A stretch of DNA of 64,000 nucleotides from Ustilago trichophora (Eukaryota; Basidiomycota; Ustilaginomycetes; Ustilaginales; Ustilaginaceae), in NCBI GenBank assembly GCA_900323505.1, contig OOIN01000018.1, forward strand, positions 62,001 to 126,000, read 5' to 3'. This document shows positions 20,909 to 31,052 of the stretch, piece after piece; within the stretch, counting starts at the first letter, position 1, and every line of letters starts with the position of its first letter. The notes below the pieces were generated by a model. It was not told where the DNA came from and searched no databases. It worked only from the letters and a program-made list of their open reading frames with translations. The position numbers and the translations under genes are program-made.

Positions 20909-22882
20909 ATGCTGAGGCATCCCGAATCAGCCAAACTCAGCGTCAACGAGCGCCTCGCCCGAGCGCGAGAACAAGACCTCCGACGATGTAGGAACATCCA
21001 AGCCAAGCTCTCCCGTGCCCAAGGCGCTCAAGAAAGCGCTGACCTTGCCCCTGGACGCCTTGACACGCAGCAAACCCAACCGACTACAGCATATACATCT
21101 TCATCATCATCATCGCGAGCGGGGCTCATGTTCCTCTCGTCTACAGAACAGGCGCAGAGGGAACGTCAGCAGAGGACACACGAAAGACAGCTCAAGAGAC
21201 AGGTCGCCGGTCCCATGCCTCCGGAATCATGGCGAGATGACTTTGACCGACTCAGTATACGCAGAGGTGTTGCTTCGCATCTCCAAACAAGGCAGCTTTT
21301 GAACTTGGTTTCTGCTGGTGCTGGTGGTAGGGGAATGACTCGTGATAGCGAAGCAGCGACTCTGGGTCAAGACAGGGAGCTTCGTCGATCAGCTAGAAAA
21401 CATCACGATTCGACATGTGCTGGGCTTCGTTACCTCTACGACTCTATCAATTCAGATGGAAAGACGAGTGGAACAACCCTTTCGTTGCGAGACATGGCGC
21501 TATGTGTCATTGCCGATGCTATCAACTGTCCGTTGATCAGTGCAAGCGGCGGCAAAGGTAAAGGTAAAGATCGAATCGAGACACCAGAGATGGATCGAGA
21601 ACAGATCGGCGAAGTCTTGGAGTATCTACCCGCGCATATGCGCCAGCGCATGATGGCGTTGTGCGGCCGAATTGCTGCTACAGATTGGCCGATGAGCGAG
21701 TGGACCGCTCAAGCTCTCATTGACAAGACCAAGCTTAACACCACCACCGAGTTGCAGCGGAACCAGCCGTCGCCATCCAGTAGTGATAACAGCGAAGAAG
21801 ATTGGGAAGCAAGCCTCGACTCCCCCACGCATGTCTCTAATACACCAATGTACACCAACAATGAAGCTCCTACGCCTACACTCGACCTCTCCTACTCGAA
21901 CGTTTCACCACGCACCATCACCCGCATGCTCTCCTCTACCTCTACGATGAGCAACGGTGTCGCACTTCGCATGCTTAGCTTGGCCGGCTGGAACACCGCC
22001 GCAAATACCTCCGCAAGCACCCCCACTTCACCACTGGACTCGCCTGCAATGCTCTCCATCTTTACCCAGCTTCCCAATCTGGAAGTACTTTGTCTTGCAG
22101 CTACCAACCTCTCCCCATCCCCGTCGTCAACAAGCGACTTGGGTGCAGTGGTCGACTTTCAACGTTCAGCTGTGTTTCTTCGCAAACTAAGTCGATGCTT
22201 GCCAAAGTTGAAATTGCTGGATGTGAGCTATTGCCGGTGGATGTCGGCAGATGCGATTTTGGGAGTTTCTTGGACTCCAAGCAACGCAGCGGCAGCGATT
22301 GCTTGGCCTCGATTGGAGAATCTTTTGTTGGTCGGGTGTGAGGCTTTTGCTGATCCACGCTACCTTTCTAGCCATGCTGACAGACCAATCGGCTCTGCTG
22401 GATGTTCAAATGTCACGGCGTTCGCTGGCAAGCCAGCAGGCAGCTACATCGCCCCATGGCACACGAACCATTCGCAGCGAGCTTTGCAATCCTCCGCTCC
22501 CATCCCCGGTCCTGCTGCTGGCATGGTTGACGACGGCTACTACACGGCTACGGTGCGCCAGAATGACCCTTTCGACCTCTTCACCACTCCCACTGCTGCT
22601 GCTGCTACGCAGAGAAACAACGCTTCCCGCAACACGGCCGCAGCGACATTTGGCGATTACGTCAAAAACGTCATTCAGCCAGCTATCATCTCTCATATGA
22701 CCCCGAATAATGGCGAGGAGGACAAGGCTGTGCTGATGGAGTACGTGCGTTGCCCACGGTCGACGGGAAAGGTCGAGATGTGGCAATGGCAGCGTGCACG
22801 CGTTCTCGAGGGCATACGTGGTAGAACTCAGCCGGTGGATGCGACGAAAACTAGGAGGGGATGGGTCGAGGTTTGGTTTTGA
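20909..22882 (+). CDS. LRR-like protein of unknown function, 657 aa
   Basis: A single open frame from the ATG at 20909. The first 90 residues are charged and helical (LARAREQDLRRCRNIQAKL). The middle has LRDMALCVIADAINCP and YLPAHMRQRMMALCGRIAAT, which resembles the head of fungal proteins that judge a region before an LRR array. The second half has leucine-rich-repeat-like blocks: LPNLEVLCLAATNLSP, LPKLKLLDVSYCRWMSADAI and WPRLENLLLVGCEAF. The end has TRRGWVEVWF. No F-box was identified by eye. I cannot name the gene; a scaffold or ubiquitin-ligase adaptor role is only a guess. It converges on the phosphatase gene with only 134 bp between stops. Confidence 0.8.
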   Translation: MLRHPESAKLSVNERLARAREQDLRRCRNIQAKLSRAQGAQESADLAPGRLDTQQTQPTTAYTSSSSSSRAGLMFLSSTEQAQRERQQRTHERQLKRQVAGPMPPESWRDDFDRLSIRRGVASHLQTRQLLNLVSAGAGGRGMTRDSEAATLGQDRELRRSARKHHDSTCAGLRYLYDSINSDGKTSGTTLSLRDMALCVIADAINCPLISASGGKGKGKDRIETPEMDREQIGEVLEYLPAHMRQRMMALCGRIAATDWPMSEWTAQALIDKTKLNTTTELQRNQPSPSSSDNSEEDWEASLDSPTHVSNTPMYTNNEAPTPTLDLSYSNVSPRTITRMLSSTSTMSNGVALRMLSLAGWNTAANTSASTPTSPLDSPAMLSIFTQLPNLEVLCLAATNLSPSPSSTSDLGAVVDFQRSAVFLRKLSRCLPKLKLLDVSYCRWMSADAILGVSWTPSNAAAAIAWPRLENLLLVGCEAFADPRYLSSHADRPIGSAGCSNVTAFAGKPAGSYIAPWHTNHSQRALQSSAPIPGPAAGMVDDGYYTATVRQNDPFDLFTTPTAAAATQRNNASRNTAAATFGDYVKNVIQPAIISHMTPNNGEEDKAVLMEYVRCPRSTGKVEMWQWQRARVLEGIRGRTQPVDATKTRRGWVEVWF

Positions 22883-23016
22883 GCCACTAACCTGGCTCAT
22901 TGTGACATCAGTTCATTCCACACAACACTTGTCTAAGAAAGCAAGTAAGCAATCACAAACCATCAATCTCAATGGGCTCTGATACTTCAACATCACCTTG
23001 GGGACCTTTGCATTTC

Positions 23017-23751
23017 CTAGCTCGAGAGCGAAACCTTGGACAGATCAAAGACTTCTATAAACTCGAGATCGCTGATCTTTGTCCCCGCGAATCGACTATA
23101 CTCTTCAAAGATACTTGTATGGCTCCAACCTTGCAATCTCCTTAGCAGACCTACGATGCAACCTACTCGATATTTGCCTTTGTTGCAGTGGATCAAGATG
23201 GGCCAATTTGAAGGGGTCAAGATGATTTTGAGGGCTTTGATGACGTCGGATTGATCCATTTCTGCCAGGGGTTCCTTGTTGATGGTGAGACGAAGATGGA
23301 ATGTGGTGATGTTTTGGGACGAGGTCCAAGAGGTCATGTTTGAACGGTAGTCTTCGGTGCCAAGGTAGAGGACGGATTTGAGGTTCAGGCGACGGAGGAA
23401 TTCGAAATTGCGTTCGTTCGGGTGACCGCTGCGGTAGATTCCGCGGGAGACCATGGAGAAGTTGAGAGGGGGAACGATGAGAGTGCTGGATGATTGAGGA
23501 TCGGTGGAGGGGGTGGAGAGGGAAGCAGGGAGAAGAGAGGGGCGTGGGTGCGAGGTTGGGGTTGGAGTTGCGGCGGGGGTGGGAGAAGGGGGCTTTTTGT
23601 TGGTCTCGAGAGCAGCGCTTTCGACTTGTTTTGGTGGTGATGATGCAGTCGATGTCTGCTCATCTGTCGTTGTCGTCGTTGTCGTTGTCGTCGTTGTCGT
23701 CGTTGTCGTTGTCGTCGTGGTGTGCGTCGTCGCGGACGCGACATCAGTCAT
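23017..23751 (-). CDS. SIW14: Siw14/OCA-type dual-specificity phosphatase
   Basis: Members of this family remove phosphate from inositol pyrophosphates, or act as atypical protein phosphatases. I start at the ATG at 23749-23751 (MTDVAS), giving 244 aa. The frame stays open for 75 more codons upstream but has no ATG there, so a spliced upstream exon cannot be excluded. After a poly-Thr tract (GTC/GTT repeat at about 23665-23718) and a Pro/Ser linker, the catalytic domain starts with VPPLNFSMVSRGIYRSGHPNERNF and LKSVLYLGTEDY. The signature loop is HCNKGKYRVG with Cys189 and Arg195, an intact CX5R motif with the Lys-rich loop typical of Siw14. It converges on the LRR-like gene and is followed upstream by the prefoldin gene on the same strand. 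Confidence 0.88.
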   Translation of the reverse strand: MTDVASATTHTTTTTTTTTTTTTTTTTTTDEQTSTASSPPKQVESAALETNKKPPSPTPAATPTPTSHPRPSLLPASLSTPSTDPQSSSTLIVPPLNFSMVSRGIYRSGHPNERNFEFLRRLNLKSVLYLGTEDYRSNMTSWTSSQNITTFHLRLTINKEPLAEMDQSDVIKALKIILTPSNWPILIHCNKGKYRVGCIVGLLRRLQGWSHTSIFEEYSRFAGTKISDLEFIEVFDLSKVSLSS

Positions 23752-24137
23752 CTTCTCCTTGGCTGGCGATGCTGTCGGTTGAGCAGCAGCATCGGCCTCC
23801 CCCTTTGTGCCACCACGAGTCGCTATTGTTGGTGATTGGTCGAGGTCTCTCTTGCCGACGGATGCTTCTGGTTGTCTGTCATCTGCTTCTTTTGGCAATT
23901 CGATCCTCTCATTTCTCGATCTCTCGTTGGCATCACGATCGTCAGAAAGCCACCTGCTGCTGCTACTGTTACGCAAAAGGAAACAAGAACCATTTTTTTT
24001 TTACTTCAGTCACGGTTCTCTCTCGTAGAAAGTTTCCAGCAGCAGGTGGTTCTTTTCGCACTCCATCATGGTCGTCTTTTTCTTTAATAGTTTCAGCTGC
24101 TGATGGCGTAGTGTACAAAGGGGAACATCAGTGGCAC
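23752..24137. other. Spacer SIW14 / prefoldin subunit 3
   Basis: 386 bp between two minus-strand genes. Part of it is an open frame continuous with SIW14 but lacking ATG. A run of ten T lies near 23992-24002. No separate gene is seen. Confidence 0.5.
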
Positions 24138-24971
24138 TCACGACGCCTGTGAAGCTTTTTTGGCGGCAACGGATTCGCCGTCTTCGGTCAGACCATCGCG
24201 TTCGAGCTGTTCTCTGCGTTCACGACGACGCTTGACGTCCCAGTTGTGAACGCGGGCGGTGTTGACTTCCATGATGGTGATCTGTTCGCGGAGGAAATCG
24301 AGATCTTCTTTTGAGGTGGTGAGTGACTTTTCGGCGCTGGAGAGCTTGCCGGTCAGCAGAGAGATGGCTTCGTCGAGAGGATATTCCAGCATCACGTTTG
24401 CCTATACAGAGAAGAAACACGGTATGAGTCAATATCACGGAAGCAGTTGCAGATCAAGTCAGTGAATGCTACGGCTTTGGTTGGGGAAGAGGGGGAGGAT
24501 TGATTCACTTACGCCAAGCCACAGGTGCACACTGTCAACAGGATCCAATTGAGCTTTAGCATAAAGCGTATCGTTAAGCTCGAACGTCGTCTCTATCGAT
24601 TCTGGATCGTCCTTCTTCTGCTTGAGGAAGTTGACCATCTGAAGGGTCTTGCGAATGTCTGGAATCTTGTCCTCGAGACCGCGTCGACGTTGGGCAGTGT
24701 TGAGCTCCATAAATTTGTACTTGGACATGGTCTCTTGAAACTTTTTCAAGGTGGGTTCGACGTCTTCATCTGGTCCTCCGAGATATTCTTGTACATTAGA
24801 CTACAGAGAGGAGGCAGAGGTGGCATAAGTCAATGTTGGTTCGTGCACCGTAGAAGCAAAAAAAAAAGGAATGCAGTGACGTACAATGAATGGCGCGTGT
24901 GGAATGCCGCGCGAGTTGGTCTCGACTCTGGACTGGGAAGGGCCAGCGATGGCAGACGATGAGGAAGACAT
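24138..24971 (-). CDS. PAC10: Prefoldin subunit 3 (Pac10/VBP1), three exons
   Basis: One of two alpha-type subunits of the hexameric prefoldin chaperone, which hands unfolded actin and tubulin to the CCT chaperonin in the cytosol. The exons are 24971-24885 (MSSSSSAIAGPSQ...), 24800-24513 and 24401-24138, giving 212 aa with phase-0 junctions and GT..AG introns of 84 and 111 nt. Conserved blocks include EDVEPTLKKFQETMSKYKFME, RRRGLEDKIPDIRKTLQMVNFL, LNDTLYAKAQLDP, VHLWLGANVMLEYPLDEA and a C-terminal coiled coil through NTARVHNWDVKRRRE. The exon junction restores WLGANVMLEYP, which is diagnostic. The length is normal for the family. Confidence 0.94.
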
Positions 24972-25403
24972 TGTTGGCGTGATGTCTTAGGCTGCTGTGC
25001 TGGTAGTGGTTGTTCGTGGTGGAGTGATGATGGGTATACTGCAATTAGTCTAGTGTTGCATTCCTTCTAAGAGCATCCTCTCTCTTTGTTTTTTCGCCCG
25101 AGATTTTGGCTATCAGTGCTGTGTGCGAGGGTCCATTTCCAAGTTTCCACGGCCAAATCCGACATTCGACATTCGACATTCGGGAAGCACAGCGCACACT
25201 CAATTTAAGACGTCCGTGCATTACAGCCATCACTACCTTATCATCATCACATACTACGATAAACCCACCACCAACATCATCAGACACAAACATCATCTTT
25301 CGTATCGCTTCGTCCTCATCTGATTCTGCTGCATCGGTTCTGGCCACTCACACTCTATTTCTGGCAGCGATACTAGGTCTGACAGCAGCGAACTCAAGAC
25401 GCG
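24972..25403. other. Divergent promoter region PAC10 / OHCU gene
   Basis: A 432 bp divergent spacer. A short direct repeat of CGACATTCGACATTCG lies near 25160-25180. No gene is seen. Confidence 0.5.
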
Positions 25404-27251
25404 ATGGCCGCTCCCATCATCCCCCCGGCCCAGATCCCGAACGCCGCACCCGAGCAGCTTTCACCCATTCTTCTGCGACTGCTCGAATGTCCGCAAGAGC
25501 TACTTTCTGACCTTGCATCGCAATCCGCCGCTGCCATTGCTGATCTTCCCGAAGATGCGCGCCCAGAGTCCTACGAAGGCTTGCTCGATGTCGCCCGTTT
25601 CTGCGTCGAAGACGAGCCAGGATGGGAGGTGGAACGTCGTGCCAAGTTTATCGGTGGACATCCAAGGATCGGTGCTCCGCTCAATGCGCCTGTCTCAGAG
25701 CTCAGCGAAGAGAGTCGAAAGGAACAGATGAAGGGTGGTCAGGTCGACCCTGCCACGTTAGAGAGTAAGTGCACTGTCCATTACAACGACGCTTTGCGGA
25801 CTGAGCATGCAAGCACTGTGGTGACTGACTGACAGTCTTCGCTTTTAAATCAACTTGGAACAGAGCTTGCAAGACTGAATGCGATCTACGAAGCCAAATA
25901 CCCCGGTCTGCGCTTCGTTACCTATGTCGCTGGCCGATCAAGAGCTGCCGTTGCCGAGGAACTGGCTTCGCTACTCGGTGAAAAGACAGCCGCGCTCAAG
26001 GACGCCAAAGACCTGCCCAAGGACGATGTGCGCACTCAAGATACCGAAGAATGGCAGTCCGAGCTCGAGCGAGCTTCGGATGCCCTCTGGGAGATTGCGG
26101 TCGATCGTGCCGGCAAACTCAAAGCTGAAGCCGAAAGCAAAACAGGCGACGACAGCAACCAAGACGGTGAGGATTCCAAAACCGGGGCCGAACCTTCCAA
26201 GCCATCTGCAACCCAAGTGCCTGTTTCAACAGAATTGACAGCTGCAGTGGTCAAGGATGGCAAGGCCTCACAAGATACCATCGGACAGGATGTACCTTTC
26301 TTATCACTCGCCTCGTTCCGCATGCTCGTGCTCTCTTCACCCGTGCTCGAATCCTTTTTCAAATCCGACCTGACCGAATCCTTTTACCTGGAACCCGTCG
26401 AACGATCCCAGAGTGGCGGCGCCTACGCGTGGCACACGGCGCCGAGTCTGCCCGGGGCGCCGCGCGCAGTGCCAGGAGCCAGCAAGGAAAGCAGCTGGGC
26501 CACAAGCGAAGCCACCTATAGCCGCGACGTGACAACGGGTGCACGAGGCAAGGTGGTCGGCTTCCTCGGCAATCTCTTGGGCGAAGAGGGCAAGGCCAAG
26601 ATGAACCAGTTGGCAGATCAGGTCGGGCAGAGGTTGCAGACGCATACCGTGACAGGTCCGCGACCGTCGTTTGGCAGGAATTCGACGTTGGATGGCGGCA
26701 AGATGGACACGCAAGAGTTGAGAGAAAAGGAAGCAGAGGAGAGGAGAAAGGCGGCCGAAGAGCGAAAATCGACCTTGGGCAATCGTCTGTTCAATGCATT
26801 GCGGGCACCGGCGCGTACGCCTTCAACCCAGGATCTCAAGGCAGCGGCAGGGTCAGCCAACGCGGCGACGGCCACGCCGCCCTCAGGGTCACAGGCGGAA
26901 GAACGTGGTCGGACTTTGGAGAAGCAACCCTCGTTTTCTTCTTCGGGCACGTCGAAAGCGGATAAGCGGATGAGCTTGCGGGGAAGCGATCTGTCAACAG
27001 CGGGCCCCAAAGCAGCTGCTGAAGCGCTGCGGGCAGCTCAGGAGGCGTTGTTGCAAGAGCGCCCCGCATTCGTGATTGACGAGGTAGGGGAGGACGAGGG
27101 TGAAGGCGACGATGGAGTTGAGGGTGCTGCCGAGGTCGAGGATCTGGGCGACGTGGTGGAAGAGGCACAGGCTGGACAGGAGGCGCAAGGATTGCTGAGC
27201 GGACATCAAGCACAGATGGCCAAGGAGCTTCGCTCTGCCCCTGCTCAGTAA
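25404..27251 (+). CDS. OHCU decarboxylase domain fused to a long unknown C-terminal region
   Basis: OHCU decarboxylase converts the uric-acid breakdown product 2-oxo-4-hydroxy-4-carboxy-5-ureidoimidazoline to S-allantoin. The exons are 25404-25764 and 25864-27251 (phase 1, 99 nt intron), giving 582 aa. Residues 12-207 carry the domain: LLECPQELLSDLAS, the catalytic FIGGHPRIGAP (His86), SEESRKEQ, LARLNAIYEAKYPGLRFVTYVAGRSR and ALWEIAVDRAGKL. The domain normally ends there (about 170-180 aa). Here the frame continues for about 370 residues. That part has LASFRMLVLSSPVLESFFKSDLTESFYLEP, a charged Arg/Glu-rich helix (ELREKEAEERRKAAEERK), and an acidic end (DEVGEDEGEGDDGVEGA). I do not recognise the extension. 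No splice signals that would end the domain early are obvious, so a true fusion is likely. Confidence 0.85.
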
Positions 27252-27629
27252 CGAATTGTCTGGTAGTCATCCGTCCTATTTCTCTTTCGCATTGATTTCC
27301 CATTTGCATTGCTTCCGAACATCAGCATCCTTGTCAGCATCGTGGTATGACTGTGGCGTGCCAAGTGAGAGTGATGGAGTCTGGGCTTGGTGACGAGGTC
27401 TGATGGTGAAATACTCTAGACAAAAACCGAAAATAGCCGTTGGAAGGGGCTGCTGCATTGTGAAGTCACAGAACCAACCAAAAAAAAAAAGCCGCACAGA
27501 CCAATGATCCTCATTCCCCGCGACCGCCGAAATAGACGGAGAGAATAGAACTTTGGCACAACTTTCTCTCCCATCATCCCTTGACACGTATATATATCTT
27601 GGTTCTACACCTCACGCTTGCACGTCTTC
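27252..27629. other. Spacer OHCU gene / SDR gene
   Basis: 378 bp between two plus-strand genes. A run of ten A lies at about 27481-27490 and a TATATAT box near 27590-27597, some 35 bases before the next start. It is a plausible core promoter for the SDR gene. Confidence 0.55.
27590..27597 (+). promoter_or_regulatory. Possible TATA box of the SDR gene
   Basis: TATATAT sequence about 35 bases upstream of the ATG at 27630. It is based on sequence only; the transcription start is unknown. Confidence 0.35.
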
Positions 27630-28625
27630 ATGTCTTTCACTGTTCTCACTCGGTCCGTTGTTCGAATCGTACCTCAAGTCCAGGCATCCGCACGTCACCT
27701 AGTTGCGTCTGGTCGAATTCAAGCACAAGCACAAGCACGAGCATTCGCATCTGCATCTGTACAACTGCAATCTCCTTCGTCAGGCGGACCCGATCGCATC
27801 TTCCCCAGCATGACCAGCGTTTTCCCCACTCAGCGCTTGCACAACAAGACGGTGCTCGTCACCGGTGCCTCGGGCGGTATTGGCAAAGCCACTGCCATTC
27901 TCTTTGCCCGAGCAGGCTGCAATGTCGTTCTGACGGCGCGTCGAGCTGATGAGTTGTCCAAGGCTGCTACCGAATGCTCCCTTGCTAACCAGCAAGGTGC
28001 AACGGGCGCAGGCGGTAACTTCGCAGCCATCACTCTCGACATGAAGGATCGCAGTCAGCTCGATAACCTCGTTTCCAGTCTTCCCGACTGGGCCAAGAAC
28101 GTCGACATTCTGGTCAACAATGCCGGTCTCGTCCTGGGAACCGACAAAGTAGGAGACATTTCTCCAGACGAGATCGACATTATGATCGATACCAACGTTA
28201 AAGGGCTCATCCACCTTACACAGATCTTTGTCCGCGAGTTTAAAAAGCGCAATGCCGGTCACATTATCAACCTCGGTTCCATTGCCGGTAGGGAGGGATA
28301 CCCGGGCGGCTCCATCTACTGCGCCACCAAGTTCGCCGTAAACGCTTTCACAAGTGCACTGCTCAAGGAGCTCGTAGACACACCTATCAGGGTGACCGAG
28401 ATTCAACCGGGTATGGTGGAGACCAGCTTCTCGGTGACGAGATTCAGGGGCGACAAGGGAGCCGCAGACAAGGTCTACCAGGGTTTGCAGCCACTCAGCG
28501 GAGAGGACATCGCCGAAGAGATCGTTTGGGCCGCAAACAGACCGCCACACGTCAACATTGCAGAGACGCTCGTCTTCCCCGTCAACCAAGCTAGTCCTTA
28601 CCATGCATTCCGTGGCGGCAACTGA
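27630..28625 (+). CDS. NADP-dependent short-chain dehydrogenase (YMR226C/Ydf1-like), 331 aa
   Basis: The classical SDR fold. The closest remembered relatives are yeast YMR226C and bacterial YdfG, which oxidise L-allo-threonine, serine and 3-hydroxy acids. The first ATG is at 27630. Residues 1-45 are rich in Arg, Ala, Ser and Val with no acids (TVLTRSVVRIVPQVQASARH), like a mitochondrial presequence. A second Met at residue 61 (MTSVFPTQRL, 27810) starts exactly at the enzyme core. Motifs: TGASGGIG (78-85), LDMKDR, DILVNNAG, GSIAGREGYPGGSIYCATK (Ser, Tyr, Lys catalytic set) and PGMVETSF. Residues after the first strand (TARRADEL) suit NADP. Dual targeting from two starts is possible but only inferred. 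Confidence 0.9.
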   Translation: MSFTVLTRSVVRIVPQVQASARHLVASGRIQAQAQARAFASASVQLQSPSSGGPDRIFPSMTSVFPTQRLHNKTVLVTGASGGIGKATAILFARAGCNVVLTARRADELSKAATECSLANQQGATGAGGNFAAITLDMKDRSQLDNLVSSLPDWAKNVDILVNNAGLVLGTDKVGDISPDEIDIMIDTNVKGLIHLTQIFVREFKKRNAGHIINLGSIAGREGYPGGSIYCATKFAVNAFTSALLKELVDTPIRVTEIQPGMVETSFSVTRFRGDKGAADKVYQGLQPLSGEDIAEEIVWAANRPPHVNIAETLVFPVNQASPYHAFRGGN

Positions 28626-28760
28626 ACGAAACCGTTGTGTTTTGAAACAATCTTTTACGTTTTTACCTCAACGAGCGATGCAATGGAGATGACATTGATA
28701 CCTTGCAATGGAGTGAATCTGACCCCGATGATGATGAGGGTTGCTGTACTGTTTGAGCTT

Positions 28761-31052
28761 CTAGGCCGTAGTTTCGGACTCTCCGAACGAGTCTACCTCC
28801 TCCTCTTCTGCTTCTGAAGCCTCATCGTCGTAGCCAACTTCTCTCGCCCTTTGCTCCTCGTCTTCGTCTTCTTCTTCCACTTCCACACCATCGTCCTCGT
28901 ACAAAAGCCCTTGTTGGTAAGATTCACGCTCCGCCTCGCTATCCGCGCTCATCTGGTACTGCATCAATAGCGCCATTTGCAATTCTGCATCATCTTCTTC
29001 CTCCTCCTCCTCCTCCCCCTGCTGCTGCTCCCAATCTCTTTCAACATGGGCCTCTTCTCCTTCTGAATCGGCTACATTTTCCTGGCCGATTGCATGCAAA
29101 TCGGACTGGTGGGAAGTGGAACCTGAAATCTCGGTGTTGAAGCTGGTATCATCGCCGTTTTGTGTATCTAGCCCAGACAAGGGTCCATCGGTCCAGCTCC
29201 ACGTCGGTCTGGGTAGCATACCTTGGTTGGCACGAATGCCTCTCACCTGGTACGCCTCGATTGCCCCATTCGCTCCAGTAGCACGCGACGCGACTTGAGG
29301 CAGAAGCCTATCCCTTTCTTCATTGACAAAGATTCGTTTTGCCGTTGACCATCCGATACCATCCGGTGCCACATGCAGCCTCCGAGCCGGTTCGCCCTCT
29401 GCTTGAACGTCGTCGTGTCCTTCATGAGCCGGTTCTGTCCAAGTAAAACTGGCCGGTGGGAGGCCAAACGAGTATCGCACGCGATCACGCTGGGCAAAGC
29501 CACATTCGACATCATCGTGCTCGGCTTCAACAGCTTCGTCTTCCGACTGGTTCGAGTAGGTCGATCGATGACGACGACGACGTCTTGGCGTTGGTTGGCC
29601 TGTGGTGGTGTGGGTGCCCCAGGGTTGGGCTCCTTGACCTCGAATCTCACGCGAGATAGGTCCGAGTAGGTCGAGCGGGTCGGCTTCGATGCTTGCTATA
29701 CGCTTGGAGAACAAGTGATCCGATTCGGGATCTGATCTTTTCCGCTTCTTTTTATCCCTTCCACTGCCACTGCCAGATTGGGAGTCTTGGGAATCGCTCT
29801 CGAGTTGATGGTTTTGCTCGTTGCGGAGCTGGCGAACAGCCGAAGTTTCGCCAATGTGGAGTGGTACAAGCTCCTCGAGAGCCAAATCGGACCAGATTTC
29901 TTGGAGGATCTTGGAGGAAGCCGGTAGCCCTCCCAAGGTTGCTGCAACCGCTTGACTCGCCGGACTGCTGCCAAAGATGTTGGAGCTGGGTCTCAGCAGC
30001 GCTGCGTATGTAGTAGACCCTGGTCCGTGCCGACGGAAGGGCCAAGTTGGTGGGGCAAGCACAGTCGAAGTGTTTGTGCGGAAGAGCAGGCTTGGTGAGA
30101 GATCGAGCTTCTTGGCTGCTCTGATTGTTTCTGCTTGTGATGATGGGTTGGCGCTAGCGGTGGAATTCTGGATTGCATCTGCGTTCCACTCTGCAAATGC
30201 GGCTGCTGAACCTACAAGCTTGGATCTGGAGGCTTTGTTGATAAAGTTGTTCCACGCATTACTGATGGCGCTTCGTCTGCCATGACTCGACTGTCCCAGA
30301 TTGACAAAGCCATCGAGACCGCCGCCAAAGTCGAATCCAAGCGTTGCAGCTGCATCGCCGAGCCCAGCTCCAAGGGAAGCACCTGCAGAGGCCGAAGCAC
30401 CATGTCCACCCCCCACAATTGCACTGTCGGCGGCAATCGTGCCTGCCAGTGGACCAAACAGATTGCCAAAAGGATAGGAAGGATGTTGATCGGCCGGCAG
30501 CATGTCTCCGTGCATATCGAGCGATGCAGGGACCAGATCTTCGTTGAGCGAGACAAACTCGGATGTCAACTTGGGACGAGGCACAGCTGAGGAGGTATCG
30601 GTAGCATTTATACCCGCTGCCTCGTCTGCATCCTCATCGTCATCATAGGCGCCGTCTCGGTTGGCGAAGATGCTGCTGAGAAAGGCATGGCCTGTACCAG
30701 ATGCTGCATCTAATGCGTTTGCAGAAGCATCGACGAGATGATTCGAGACAAGAGCGTTGAGCTCTGGATGGTGGTAGAATGTTGAGCCGAGTACAAAGCT
30801 GCCTGGTGGCTGAGCTGCAGGGTTGCCAGCATGGTGTTGGTTGTTGGCAGGATCTTGTGCCGGATCGACAGGATCAAGATAGAGAGGCGGAAAGGTCAGT
30901 GCGCCGCCGGAACGAATTGTTCCCACAGATCTTTGAAAGTGTGTTGTAGCAGTAGAAGCTTGGTTGGACGCAAAAGGATCATGTTGGAGTTGTGATGGTG
31001 GTATGCGACGTTGTGTATAAGGGACACGATTGAAGAAGACTTCGGATGCCAT
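28761..31052 (-). CDS. Large acidic protein of unknown function, 763 aa
   Basis: A single frame from the ATG at 31050-31052 (MASEVFFNRVPYTQRR) to a TAG. I see no known domain. The N-terminal block (PYTQRRIPPSQLQHDPF) and AWNNFINKASRSKLVGSAAAFAEWNADAI look ordered. The centre has a basic KKKRKRSDPESD, a candidate nuclear localisation signal, and RRRRRHRST. Then come blocks such as YSFGLPPASFTWTEPA and PDGIGWSTAKRIF. The last 120 residues are very acidic with long Glu runs (EEEEEEEDDAELQMALLMQYQMSAD). Basic-signal plus acidic-tail composition hints at a nuclear protein. It shares a 395 bp divergent promoter with DAD3. Confidence 0.75.
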   Translation of the reverse strand: MASEVFFNRVPYTQRRIPPSQLQHDPFASNQASTATTHFQRSVGTIRSGGALTFPPLYLDPVDPAQDPANNQHHAGNPAAQPPGSFVLGSTFYHHPELNALVSNHLVDASANALDAASGTGHAFLSSIFANRDGAYDDDEDADEAAGINATDTSSAVPRPKLTSEFVSLNEDLVPASLDMHGDMLPADQHPSYPFGNLFGPLAGTIAADSAIVGGGHGASASAGASLGAGLGDAAATLGFDFGGGLDGFVNLGQSSHGRRSAISNAWNNFINKASRSKLVGSAAAFAEWNADAIQNSTASANPSSQAETIRAAKKLDLSPSLLFRTNTSTVLAPPTWPFRRHGPGSTTYAALLRPSSNIFGSSPASQAVAATLGGLPASSKILQEIWSDLALEELVPLHIGETSAVRQLRNEQNHQLESDSQDSQSGSGSGRDKKKRKRSDPESDHLFSKRIASIEADPLDLLGPISREIRGQGAQPWGTHTTTGQPTPRRRRRHRSTYSNQSEDEAVEAEHDDVECGFAQRDRVRYSFGLPPASFTWTEPAHEGHDDVQAEGEPARRLHVAPDGIGWSTAKRIFVNEERDRLLPQVASRATGANGAIEAYQVRGIRANQGMLPRPTWSWTDGPLSGLDTQNGDDTSFNTEISGSTSHQSDLHAIGQENVADSEGEEAHVERDWEQQQGEEEEEEEDDAELQMALLMQYQMSADSEAERESYQQGLLYEDDGVEVEEEDEDEEQRAREVGYDDEASEAEEEEVDSFGESETTA

